NCBI GenBank assembly: GCA_963976865.1
Contig: CAXBLY010000007.1
Location: 54,668-118,667, forward strand
Length of the DNA: 64,000 nucleotides
DNA from: UBA1858 sp963976865
Lineage (GTDB): Bacteria > Pseudomonadota > Gammaproteobacteria > UBA4575
Reading direction: 5' to 3'
A program made the translations under genes and the position numbers. The notes under the pieces were generated by a model. The model had not been told where the DNA came from and did no database searches. It saw only the letters and a list, made by a program, of their open reading frames with translations. Of the stretch, positions 55,363 to 63,486 are shown in pieces. Within the stretch, counting starts at the first letter, position 1, and each line of letters begins with the position of its first letter.

Positions 55363-56063
55363 ATATGAGTATTTATCGGCTAATTGCCGATGCGAGTTTA
55401 TTAGTCCAGATTGTTATGATCATCCTTGTATTTGCGTCTGTCATTTCGTGGACGATGATATTCAGTAAAGCACGAGTCCTTAAAATGGCGACTAAAGATG
55501 CCAATGCATTTGAAGATCGCTTCTGGTCTGGAGCAGATTTACCCTCTTTGTACGAAAAAGTCGGCGCCAAACGAAATATTTCAGGCATGGAGCGAATATT
55601 TGTGTCTGGTTTTAAAGAATATATTCGACTCCACAAGACACGCAGAGTGTCGGCATTATCGATCAGTGATACGTCTTTAAGATCAATGAAGGTAGCGCTT
55701 TCAAGAGAAATTGATTTTCTTGAAAATTACCTGTCTTTCCTGGCAACTGTTGGTTCTACCAGTCCCTATATCGGATTGTTTGGGACTGTATGGGGAATCA
55801 TGAATTCATTTCGTGCGCTTGCCGATGTTCAGCAGGCGACTTTATCGGCAGTGGCTCCGGGGATTGCAGAAGCACTCATCGCAACAGCGATGGGCTTATT
55901 CGCTGCTATACCAGCGGTTATTGCCTATAACCGCTATTCATCACAAGCGGACCGTCTGATTACCCGTTACGACAACTTCGTCGAAGAATTTACCGGATTA
56001 TTGCAGCGACAGGCCATCACGCGTGAGTCGGAAGCGGCACAAGCACGGAGCGTAGATAGCTAA
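55353..56063 (+). CDS. tolQ: Tol-Pal motor subunit TolQ
   Basis: Inner-membrane proton-channel subunit of the Tol motor that drives outer-membrane constriction at division. The 236 residues have three membrane segments (LLVQIVMIILVFASVISWTM, the NYLSFLATVGSTSPYIGLFGTVWG pair region, and the IAEALIATAMGLFAAIPAVIAY segment, each shown in part). ATG at 55353 aligns in length with E. coli TolQ; ATG at 55365 is possible. The TAA stop shares a base with the tolR ATG. Confidence 0.96.
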   Translation: MHVDMSIYRLIADASLLVQIVMIILVFASVISWTMIFSKARVLKMATKDANAFEDRFWSGADLPSLYEKVGAKRNISGMERIFVSGFKEYIRLHKTRRVSALSISDTSLRSMKVALSREIDFLENYLSFLATVGSTSPYIGLFGTVWGIMNSFRALADVQQATLSAVAPGIAEALIATAMGLFAAIPAVIAYNRYSSQADRLITRYDNFVEEFTGLLQRQAITRESEAAQARSVDS

Positions 56064-56503
56064 TGTCTCAGTCAATCTCACGTCGGCGCAAGCCAATGGC
56101 CGATATTAATGTCGTGCCATATATCGATGTGATGCTGGTGTTGCTGGTGATCTTTATGGTGACGGCGCCAATGTTTAATCAAGGCGTTCAGGTGGATTTA
56201 CCTCAGGCACCTTCTGATCCGATTAAAGAATTTATGGAGCAGGATGAGCCATTCATTGTGTCGGTGGATCAGCTGGGCAAAATTTATGTCAATAAAGGCT
56301 CTAACCCGCAGCGTCCCATGACACTGGATGAGTTTCGCCAGTTAGCACCAGGCATGCTCGCCCAGGAACCCACCAAGCAGGCGTATGTAAAAGGTGATCA
56401 AAATGTCATGTATGGCAGAGTGGTTGAGGTCATGGTGGCACTGCAGCAGGCTGGCGTGCCTTCTGTGGGGTTAATTTCACAGCCAGAAACTAAAGATAAC
56501 TAG
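56063..56503 (+). CDS. tolR: Tol-Pal motor subunit TolR
   Basis: Single-span ExbD/TolR-family protein, 146 residues. The membrane helix VVPYIDVMLVLLVIFMVTAP carries the essential Asp near residue 23 of the family motif (PYIDVMLVLLVIFMV), followed by a periplasmic domain. Coupled to tolQ by a TAATG overlap and followed by tolA after 6 bases. Confidence 0.96.
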   Translation: MSQSISRRRKPMADINVVPYIDVMLVLLVIFMVTAPMFNQGVQVDLPQAPSDPIKEFMEQDEPFIVSVDQLGKIYVNKGSNPQRPMTLDEFRQLAPGMLAQEPTKQAYVKGDQNVMYGRVVEVMVALQQAGVPSVGLISQPETKDN

Positions 56504-56509
56504 GCAGTA

Positions 56510-57463
56510 ATGATCAAGGCCCCGCTTTATCTTCCGCGCTCCGCGCTTATTGCAGTTATTGTGCATGTGGTTGTTTTTACTCTGTTTATTGTCGGGTTTC
56601 AGATGAAACCCAAAGTCAGTCAGGCAGTGGTTGATCCCGTGAATATCGTTAAAGCCGAAGTCATTGACGGAGCTGCAATAGAGCAGGAAAAGGAAAAAAT
56701 TCGTGATGAACAGGAAATGCGTGAGCGTAAAAAGCGCGAAGAAGAACAGCGCAGGCAACGCGAAGCCGAACAGGAAAAGAAAAAACAGGAAGAGGCCAAA
56801 AAGCGTGAAGAAGAAAAACGTCAGGCTGAAGTAGCCAAAGCGAAAGAAGAAAAACGACTTGCCGAGGAAAAAGCCAAAAAAGAGGCACAGGCCAGGGAAA
56901 AAGCGGAGCTTGCGAAAAAGAAAGCGGAAGAAGACAGGAAAAAAGCCGAGCAGGAACGTGTTAAAGCCGAACAGGAAAAGAAAAAAGCGGAACAGGAGCG
57001 ACTAAAAGCAGAAGAGAACGCCAGGAAACTTGCTGAGGAACTGAAAAAACAGGAAGAGGCCAAAAAGCGGGCTGAAAAAGAAGCGGAACAAAAGCGTCTG
57101 GATGCGATCCTAGAGCAGGAAGAGGCAGAAATTCGCGCTGAACAGGAACGGGCTGCCAAGGCGGCGAGACAGCGAGAATTAAATACTTTACAGTCGCAGT
57201 ATATTGGCGCTATTCAATCGAAAGTAACCAGTCGCTGGCGCAGACCACCCGGAGTCGATACCAGTAATGCATTTTGCAAAGTGAGAATCAAGCAGGCGAT
57301 TGGCGGTTATATAGAAGAAGTTGCTATTGTTAAATGTAATGGTGGAAATGAACAATTTAGAAAGTCAGTCGAGGAAGCGGTTTGGAAATCTGATCCATTG
57401 CCGTCACCGCCAGATGATGATGTGTTCCTGCGTGAGTTTATTTTGAATTTTAATCCCAGCTAG
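56510..57463 (+). CDS. tolA: Tol-Pal periplasm-spanning protein TolA
   Basis: Inner-membrane-anchored rod linking TolQR to TolB-Pal. The 317 residues start with one membrane helix (SALIAVIVHVVVFTLFIVGF), then a long charged Ala/Lys/Glu/Gln helical domain (about residues 60-225, with repeated KKAEQERLKAEE-type heptads), then the compact C-terminal domain (IQSKVTSRWRRPPGVD, NGGNEQFRKSVEEAVWKSDPLP) that binds TolB and colicins in relatives. Confidence 0.95.
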   Translation: MIKAPLYLPRSALIAVIVHVVVFTLFIVGFQMKPKVSQAVVDPVNIVKAEVIDGAAIEQEKEKIRDEQEMRERKKREEEQRRQREAEQEKKKQEEAKKREEEKRQAEVAKAKEEKRLAEEKAKKEAQAREKAELAKKKAEEDRKKAEQERVKAEQEKKKAEQERLKAEENARKLAEELKKQEEAKKRAEKEAEQKRLDAILEQEEAEIRAEQERAAKAARQRELNTLQSQYIGAIQSKVTSRWRRPPGVDTSNAFCKVRIKQAIGGYIEEVAIVKCNGGNEQFRKSVEEAVWKSDPLPSPPDDDVFLREFILNFNPS

Positions 57464-57483
57464 ATTAATTAGCCTACTTAATT

Positions 57484-58773
57484 ATGAAAAGAATCCCTGT
57501 ATTAATTTTGTTACTGACAACGATATTTTCCAGTCATGCCTATGCGTTACTGGAAATTGAAATTACTCAAGGTGTGGAAGCTGCCATGCCAGTCGCAATT
57601 ACACCTGTATCAGGTGATATGCCGATAGAAGCGACACTGCTTGAAAGTGTCGTATTTTCTGATTTGCATAGAAGTGGATATTTTTCCATTATCGACAAGA
57701 AAAATTATCCGCAACAAACAGTCAAGCTTGATGAAGTGGATTACAACAGATGGCGAAATGTTGGTATTGAAGCACTATTAACCATGACAGCAACGTCTGC
57801 CGGCGATGGCAAAGTGCGTGTTCAGTTTGAGTTATATGATCTGGTTAGAAAGAGCCGTGTGCTTGGCCACTCAGTCACGACAAAGAAAAACCAGTTGCGT
57901 AAAGTGGCACATAAGATATCGGATCTGGTATTTGAAAAGCTGACCGGAATTAAGGGTGCATTCAGTACACGTATTGCCTATATCAGTGAGGCGGGCGGCA
58001 AGAGTGGCAAGACATACCAGTTACAGATAGCCGATGCAGATGGCTACAATCCAAGAACAGTGTTTTCTTCATCCAAGCAGTTGTTGTCTCCTGCCTGGTC
58101 GCCAGATGGACGTCGTCTGGCATATGTGTCATTTGAAAACGAACGTACAGAGATTTTTGTACAGGATATTTCAACTGGCAAACGTACAAAAATATCGTCT
58201 GAACCAGGTATTAATAGCGCGCCTGCCTGGTCGCCGGATGGAACTTCAATTGCACTGACACTGTCTTCAGGCGGTAGTCCGGATGTCTATATTCTGGATG
58301 TTGAATCACGCAAGTTACGTAAGCTGACAGATCATTATGGAATCGACACTGAGCCTGCCTGGTCTCCAGATGGACGATTTGTTTACTTCACATCAAACCG
58401 TTCGGGTGCGCCACAAATATATCGAGTCTCTTTTGGTGGCGGGTCTCCCAAGCGTATGACATTTGAAGGTAATTACAATGCGGCACCCAGTGTGTCGGTC
58501 GATGGCAAATCATTAGCGATGGTGCATAAAAATGATGGTGGCTATCAGATCGGCTTGCTTGATACAGAAACCAATTCATTTAGATTGCTTACAGATGGCA
58601 CGCTAGATGAAGCACCAAGTTTTGCACCTAATGGCAGTATGATTATTTATTCAACCCGCCATAACAATAGTACTGTTCTGTCTGCAGTGAGTGCGGATGG
58701 CCGGGTAAAACAGCGATTGAGTTTGCAGAAAGAAAAAGTGAGAGAGCCTTCCTGGTCTCCATTTCGTAGATAA
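57484..58773 (+). CDS. tolB: Tol-Pal periplasmic beta-propeller TolB
   Basis: Periplasmic protein that binds Pal and TolA. The 429-residue sequence has a signal peptide (IPVLILLLTTIFSSHAYA), an N-terminal alpha/beta domain to about residue 160, and a six-bladed propeller with repeated PAWSPDGRRLAYVS, PAWSPDGTSIALT, PAWSPDGRFVYFTSNRSGAP motifs. Follows tolA by 20 bases and precedes pal. Confidence 0.97.
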   Translation: MKRIPVLILLLTTIFSSHAYALLEIEITQGVEAAMPVAITPVSGDMPIEATLLESVVFSDLHRSGYFSIIDKKNYPQQTVKLDEVDYNRWRNVGIEALLTMTATSAGDGKVRVQFELYDLVRKSRVLGHSVTTKKNQLRKVAHKISDLVFEKLTGIKGAFSTRIAYISEAGGKSGKTYQLQIADADGYNPRTVFSSSKQLLSPAWSPDGRRLAYVSFENERTEIFVQDISTGKRTKISSEPGINSAPAWSPDGTSIALTLSSGGSPDVYILDVESRKLRKLTDHYGIDTEPAWSPDGRFVYFTSNRSGAPQIYRVSFGGGSPKRMTFEGNYNAAPSVSVDGKSLAMVHKNDGGYQIGLLDTETNSFRLLTDGTLDEAPSFAPNGSMIIYSTRHNNSTVLSAVSADGRVKQRLSLQKEKVREPSWSPFRR

Positions 58774-58802
58774 TTTTCAGGAATTTTTTAAGAGGAATAC
58801 AC

Positions 58803-59348
58803 ATGAATATGCGACAAATTTCAGTAATATTTTTTCTATCGCTAATGCTGGTTATTGGCGGTTGTTCAGGTAACAAAACCAAAGGTGATGATGGTGCAAT
58901 GGTCAGCGATGGTATCGAGGATGGTGCTCCAATTGATCTGGGTGAAGATGAATATTCATCGTCTGGCCTGAATGAAGATGGTTCAGTTATTCTGGATCCG
59001 CTTGACGATCCAGCGAGTGATCTGTTTGTGCGTACAATTTACTTTGACTATGACAGTGCCAATATTCGGGAAGACTCCTTGCTGATCGTGCGCGAACATG
59101 GAAAATACCTGAGTAGTAATCCAGATCGTCTTATTCGTCTGGAAGGTCATGCAGATGAGCGTGGAACACGCGAATATAACCTGGCACTGGGTGAAGAGCG
59201 CGCAAAGTCTGTGCGTGAAGTATTATTGCTGGAAGGTGCACAGGAAGTACAAATTGAAATTGTCAGCTTTGGTGAAGAACGTCCTGCCGTTGAGGGGACA
59301 GATGAGGCAGCGCTTCAGTTGAATCGACGTGTAGAAGTTGTTTACTAA
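58803..59348 (+). CDS. pal: Peptidoglycan-associated lipoprotein Pal
   Basis: Outer-membrane lipoprotein that holds peptidoglycan. The 181 residues have a signal peptide ending in the lipobox IGGC (Cys 21), an acidic linker, and an OmpA-like domain (IYFDYDSANIRED, LEGHADERGTREYNLALGEERA, NRRVEVVY) with the diaminopimelate-binding residues Asp and Arg present. AGAGGA precedes the ATG. Confidence 0.97.
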   Translation: MNMRQISVIFFLSLMLVIGGCSGNKTKGDDGAMVSDGIEDGAPIDLGEDEYSSSGLNEDGSVILDPLDDPASDLFVRTIYFDYDSANIREDSLLIVREHGKYLSSNPDRLIRLEGHADERGTREYNLALGEERAKSVREVLLLEGAQEVQIEIVSFGEERPAVEGTDEAALQLNRRVEVVY

Positions 59349-59397
59349 AGTAATTAGGTAAAACAGAAGTTCGAAAGTAGAGTGTAAAGGGAATTTT

Positions 59398-60258
59398 ATG
59401 AAGCATAGCCGTTTAACTGTCGTTATCAATCTTTTACTGCTGGTATTATTTTCACAGGCAGTCAGTGCTGCGCCTAAAGCAACAAAAGAAGAACTGAATA
59501 TAGTGACTCAGCGTCTGGAGAGACTTGAAAGAGCACTGGATAGTGAAGCGGCTAGCTCAGCCAAGACGGAAAGTTTAATTACTCTGCAACAGAAAATGAA
59601 CGGCCTGCAGAGTGAGCTTCAGGAACTTAGAGGTCAGAATGAAAGTTTGCGTAATGAGCTGGAGCAGCTGAGAAAGCAGCAACGTGACTCTTTTATTGCG
59701 ATTGACAAGCGACTGCAGGAAGCGTCGGCCATGGAGACAAATTCGGGTAGTAGTGAAGCAACGCAATCTTCTCAATCCAGTGTGAATGAGGTTCAGGAAG
59801 ATGCAGGCAAGTCTGAACAAAAGGTGGTGGAAAGAAAGCCTATTGTTGTGCCGAGTGAAACAGAGGATTCTGATGAAACAATTAACGCCTATCGAAATGC
59901 ATTCCTGCTGTTAAAACAACGTCGCCATGACGAGTCGATAACTGCTTTTGAAGATTTTTTGTCGAGCTATCCCAAGAGTAAATATTCCGCAAACGCACAG
60001 TATTGGCTGGCTGAAGCGAATTATGTAACCAAGCGATATGATCGGGCGCTGGTTGAATTTAATAAAGTGATTGATCGCTATCCTACCAGCAGCAAATTAC
60101 CAGATGCACGCCTAAAGATTGGCTTTACTCAGTATGAATTGGGCCAGTTTGATGAGTCACGTGTTACCTTGACGCGTCTGCGGGCACAGTTTCCCAATTC
60201 AACAGTGGCAGGTCTGGCCCAGGAGCGTTTGGAACGCCTGGAGAAAGAAGGTCACTAA
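59398..60258 (+). CDS. cpoB: Cell division coordinator CpoB (YbgF)
   Basis: Periplasmic TPR protein that couples peptidoglycan synthesis to Tol-driven constriction. The 286 residues have a signal peptide (LLLLVLFSQAVSAAPK), an N-terminal coiled coil (about residues 35-108, LQSELQELRGQNESLRNELE), a Ser/Gln/Glu linker, and a C-terminal TPR domain (YRNAFLLLKQRRHDESITAF, AQYWLAEANYVTKRYDRAL). Last gene of the tol-pal cluster. Confidence 0.95.
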   Translation: MKHSRLTVVINLLLLVLFSQAVSAAPKATKEELNIVTQRLERLERALDSEAASSAKTESLITLQQKMNGLQSELQELRGQNESLRNELEQLRKQQRDSFIAIDKRLQEASAMETNSGSSEATQSSQSSVNEVQEDAGKSEQKVVERKPIVVPSETEDSDETINAYRNAFLLLKQRRHDESITAFEDFLSSYPKSKYSANAQYWLAEANYVTKRYDRALVEFNKVIDRYPTSSKLPDARLKIGFTQYELGQFDESRVTLTRLRAQFPNSTVAGLAQERLERLEKEGH

Positions 60259-60268
60259 AGTGTTGCTG

Positions 60269-60288
60269 GCGCTTCCCATGTGAAGTGC
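60269..60288 (+). terminator. Hairpin after cpoB
   Basis: GCGCTTC pairs with GAAGTGC (one G-U pair) around a 6-base loop, 11 bases after the cpoB stop codon. It is followed by TTAATAT rather than a full T-run, so it is at best a weak intrinsic terminator or an attenuator before queE. Confidence 0.35.
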
Positions 60289-60331
60289 TTAATATGAAGG
60301 TAATGGTTAGTAAGCTGCCTCATATTATTTA

Positions 60332-60979
60332 ATGTCCGATTCCAGACTTCGAATTACCGAAATATTTTATTCCTTACAGGGTGAAACCTGCACAGTGGGA
60401 CTACCAACTGTGTTTGTGCGCCTTACCGGGTGTCCTTTGCGTTGCAGGTACTGTGATACCGAATATGCTTTTTCCGGTGGGCAGTGGATGGATTTCCCGG
60501 CAATTCTTTCCACTATTAAAGACTACAGAACACCATATATTACGGTTACTGGTGGAGAGCCTCTTGCCCAGCCAGAGTGTCTTCCCCTGCTTGTGCAATT
60601 ATGTGATGACGGCTATCAGGTGTCTCTGGAAACAAGCGGTGCGATGCCACTGGAAGAGGTTGATCCGCGTGTTAAAAAAATCATGGATATTAAAACGCCT
60701 GACTCAGCAGAAGTTGAACGCAATCGCTGGGAGAACCTGGACTGCATAAGCGACAAAGACCAGATCAAATTTGTCATTTGTAGTGAGCAGGATTATCTAT
60801 GGAGTAAACAGCAACTGGAAAGTAAATCGCTGCACTCCATGTGTGAAGTATTGTTTTCGCCCAGTCACGAACAATTGAATCCTACTCAGCTGGCTGACTG
60901 GATTTTACGCGATCAACTGCCAGTACGTTTTCAGATGCAGTTACATAAAGTGTTATGGGGTAACCAGCCCGGGAAGTGA
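60332..60979 (+). CDS. queE: 7-carboxy-7-deazaguanine synthase
   Basis: Radical SAM enzyme making 7-carboxy-7-deazaguanine in the queuosine pathway. The 215 residues show ITEIFYSLQGETCTVGLPTV, the iron-sulfur CxxxCxxC at Cys34, Cys38 and Cys41 (CPLRCRYCDT), and VTGGEPL. The C-terminal PVRFQMQLHKVLWG is typical. Overlaps queC by 4 bases (GTGA). Confidence 0.96.
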   Translation: MSDSRLRITEIFYSLQGETCTVGLPTVFVRLTGCPLRCRYCDTEYAFSGGQWMDFPAILSTIKDYRTPYITVTGGEPLAQPECLPLLVQLCDDGYQVSLETSGAMPLEEVDPRVKKIMDIKTPDSAEVERNRWENLDCISDKDQIKFVICSEQDYLWSKQQLESKSLHSMCEVLFSPSHEQLNPTQLADWILRDQLPVRFQMQLHKVLWGNQPGK

Positions 60980-61668
60980 CTGTGCCGACAAATAATAAAA
61001 AGCTTGCAGTAGTACTTTTATCGGGAGGACTGGATTCCGCAACGGCACTGGCCATCGCTCAACAACAGGGCTACCAGTGTTATGCCTTGAGTTTTCGTTA
61101 TGGACAGCGTCATACGGCAGAACTGGAAGCGTGTATGCGTATCGCTAAAACAGCAAATGTTGAAAAACATCATATTGTCGACCTGGATTTATCGCTTTTC
61201 GAAAATTCAGCGTTGACTAATCATGCTCTGGATATTCCTACCCAGGCATCGGAGGATATCCCGGTAACTTATGTGCCTGCCAGGAACACCATATTTTTAT
61301 CTGTGGCTATGGGGTGGGCTGAAGTACTGGAGGCAACTGCTATTTTTATTGGTGTTAATGCTGTGGATTATTCCGGCTACCCGGATTGCAGGCCCGAATT
61401 TATCAATGCATTTCAGTCTATGTCTGATTTGGCGACCAAAGCGGGAGTCGAGGGAAGTGGTGTAAAAATACTGACCCCGCTGATCAATCTGACCAAAGCA
61501 GAAATAATTCTTAAAGGTGTTGGCTTGGGTGTCAATTATGCGGATACTGTTTCATGCTATCAGGCGGATGGGGATGGCCTTGCTTGTGGGCAGTGCGATT
61601 CCTGTCAATTAAGAGAAAAAGGGTTTCGTGATGCACAGATAAATGATCCCACTCAGTATCAACAATGA
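60976..61668 (+). CDS. queC: 7-cyano-7-deazaguanine synthase
   Basis: ATP-dependent enzyme that converts carboxy-deazaguanine to preQ0, the step after QueE. The 230 residues show the PP-loop LLSGGLDSATALAIAQQQG, YVPARNTIFLSVAMGWAE, GVNAVDYSGYPDCRPEFI, and the zinc Cys cluster CYQADGDGLACGQCDSCQLR near the end. GTG start overlapping the queE stop. Confidence 0.97.
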   Translation: MTVPTNNKKLAVVLLSGGLDSATALAIAQQQGYQCYALSFRYGQRHTAELEACMRIAKTANVEKHHIVDLDLSLFENSALTNHALDIPTQASEDIPVTYVPARNTIFLSVAMGWAEVLEATAIFIGVNAVDYSGYPDCRPEFINAFQSMSDLATKAGVEGSGVKILTPLINLTKAEIILKGVGLGVNYADTVSCYQADGDGLACGQCDSCQLREKGFRDAQINDPTQYQQ

Positions 61669-61755
61669 CAACTAACTTGATGAAAACAATAATCTATTCA
61701 CAAAACTTATAGACGCAAAGAAAAAATGTATACAAAATAAACTATATAAGATATT

Positions 61756-61761
61756 TATAAT
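61756..61761 (+). promoter_or_regulatory. Possible -10 element upstream of the dsrE2-like gene
   Basis: The 150-base gap after queC is very AT-rich and holds TATAAT at 61756 (and again at 61794). No convincing -35 is seen, so the promoter assignment is tentative. A strong GGAGGG site lies 8 bases before the ATG at 61819. Confidence 0.3.
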
Positions 61762-61818
61762 ATGCTAATGTATTTTCTTTTCAATCGCTAACGTATAATA
61801 ACTACAGGAGGGCACACG

Positions 61819-62301
61819 ATGTCAGAAAAGAAAAAGCTCGCCATCATTGCTACAAAGGGAAGTCTGGACTGGGCTTACCCACCTTTTATTCTCGCTTCAA
61901 CAGCGGCTGCACTGGATTATGAAGTGCAGATCTTTTTTACCTTTTACGGGCTTGCGTTACTCCGCAAAGATGTGAATCTGAAAGTGACACCACTGGGAAA
62001 TCCTGCCATGCCTATGCCAATGGGAATGGATAAGTGGTTTCCGGTTATGGGTACTGCATTACCAGGTATGGAAGCCATCATGTCTTCAATGATGAAAGCA
62101 AAAATGAAGAAGAAAGGCGTAGCAAGTATTGAACAGCTAAGAGAACTTTGCCTGGAGGCGGAAGTTAAGTTCGTTGCCTGTCAAATGACAGTTGATCTGT
62201 TTGACTTTGAGCATGACGATCTTCTTGATGATGTTGAGTACGGCGGTGCAGCTACATTTTTTGAGTTTGCTGAAAAAGCCAACATTACACTGTACGTATA
62301 A
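61819..62301 (+). CDS. DsrE2-like protein (DsrE/DsrF/DrsH-like family)
   Basis: A 160-residue cytoplasmic protein of the DsrE2 type; relatives act as sulfur carriers in sulfur-oxidising bacteria, often with TusA and rhodanese. The N-terminus KKLAIIATKGSLDWAYPPFI, the FFTFYGLALLRK segment, the Met/Pro-rich middle (PAMPMPMGMDKWFPVMG, residues 62-78), and the Cys121 in KFVACQMTVDLF all match the family; Cys111 is an additional Cys. The Met-rich stretch is a family trait. It has a near-consensus ribosome site and is followed within 90 bases by two Met-rich exported proteins, so a joint role in sulfur or metal handling is likely but unproven. Confidence 0.88.
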   Translation: MSEKKKLAIIATKGSLDWAYPPFILASTAAALDYEVQIFFTFYGLALLRKDVNLKVTPLGNPAMPMPMGMDKWFPVMGTALPGMEAIMSSMMKAKMKKKGVASIEQLRELCLEAEVKFVACQMTVDLFDFEHDDLLDDVEYGGAATFFEFAEKANITLYV

Positions 62302-62386
62302 TAATAATTGGCTCAAATTTGAGCTATATAAAACGAGCTTTACTCGGCAGAATTTGTCGTTTCTCACCAGGACGGGAGGAGTCTCT

Positions 62387-63451
62387 ATGAGAACCAGAAA
62401 GAAATTTTTTACCGCATTAATAATCACGCTGATGGTGGGCAGCCAGCCAGTCATTGCAGAAACGGACACTGCTAATACTCCCGCGCATGGCATGATGAAT
62501 CCCATGATGATGAACGGCATGACAGGAATGAATCCCATGATGGGGATGATGAACCCCGGTATGATGGGGATGATGAATCCTGGCATGATGGGCATGATGA
62601 ATCCCATGATGATGAACGGCATGACAAGCATGAATCCCATGATGGGGATGATGAACCCCATGATGGGGATGATGAATCCTATGATGGGCATGATGAACCC
62701 CATGATGATGGGTATGAATCCCATGATGGGGATGATGACGAATCCTGCTATTGACGGAATGACGCGTGCAGAATCACTGGACAGCATGATGCGCATGATG
62801 GATCCCAAAGTTATGGCAGCGATGATGGGGGGAACGTATGAACAGCGCGAAGATGACGACCTGCCAAATACATTACCACTAGCGAAAATCCCGGGATTCC
62901 CGACTCAGGCATTTAAAAATCACCCTGACAACACTGTTTCGCCAAGCATCAGTGACGAAGCAAAGAAAAATGCATTTCAAAGCATGATGATGATGAGCCC
63001 GCTATCGATGCGGGACATGCTCAGTATTATTACTCATAAATTACCACTTGAAGAAGGTGTCACCTGGGATGATGCAGTCGACTCCATGAAGTTGCGTGCA
63101 AATGAGGTGAACTTCAAGTTTGTTGGTTCCAGTCCCTTGTCTAAAGAGATTGAAGCTTTGACTGGTGAACCATCACCAAGAATTGAAATCTTTCGTTTCT
63201 GCGACGCACTGGTAGCGAGAAAAATTCTGGATTACATGCCTGAATTTATTGTATTCCTGCCTTGTAAAATTGCGCTCATTGAGGATGCCGAAGGAAAGAT
63301 CTGGATCATGACAATGGACTGGGATGTTAGCTGGCTTGATTTTGCACAAAACCCAAATTCGCATATGTCTAAAGAGCTTAGAGCTGATGCAAAACTTATT
63401 CGTGAAAATATTCGTTACATTATGGAAGGTGCAGCGAGCGGAGATCTATAG
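62387..63451 (+). CDS. Exported Met-rich repeat protein with C-terminal DUF302 domain
   Basis: A 354-residue protein with start at 62387 chosen because GGGAGGAG precedes it and a signal peptide begins there (MRTRKKFFTALIITLMVGSQ, cleavage likely after PVIA). Residues 36-117 are an MNPMMGMM-type repeat: I count 44 Met in 82 residues, the rest Asn, Pro, Gly and few others. Residues about 120-215 are less repetitive but still Met-rich. Residues about 220-310 look like DUF302 (GVTWDDAVDSMKLRANEV, RIEIFRFCDALVARKIL, FLPCKIALIEDAEGKIW), with Cys272 and Cys293. A C-terminal helix follows. The family function is unknown; some DUF302 domains have been linked to redox or lipid binding. Confidence 0.85.
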   Translation: MRTRKKFFTALIITLMVGSQPVIAETDTANTPAHGMMNPMMMNGMTGMNPMMGMMNPGMMGMMNPGMMGMMNPMMMNGMTSMNPMMGMMNPMMGMMNPMMGMMNPMMMGMNPMMGMMTNPAIDGMTRAESLDSMMRMMDPKVMAAMMGGTYEQREDDDLPNTLPLAKIPGFPTQAFKNHPDNTVSPSISDEAKKNAFQSMMMMSPLSMRDMLSIITHKLPLEEGVTWDDAVDSMKLRANEVNFKFVGSSPLSKEIEALTGEPSPRIEIFRFCDALVARKILDYMPEFIVFLPCKIALIEDAEGKIWIMTMDWDVSWLDFAQNPNSHMSKELRADAKLIRENIRYIMEGAASGDL

Positions 63452-63486
63452 GAACATAATTAAAGAAAAACTTTGGAGTCACTATA

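Noticed and set aside
60259..60331. tRNA genes or a preQ1 riboswitch around cpoB-queE
   Set aside because: E. coli has tRNA genes after cpoB, and queuosine genes can have preQ1 riboswitches, but no cloverleaf or preQ1 aptamer pattern could be drawn here.
62137..62808. 223-codon minus-strand frame rich in Ile/Met/Pro/Gly
   Set aside because: It is the shadow of the ATG-rich repeat of the DUF302 protein; the plus-strand frame has a signal peptide, a ribosome site and a recognisable domain.
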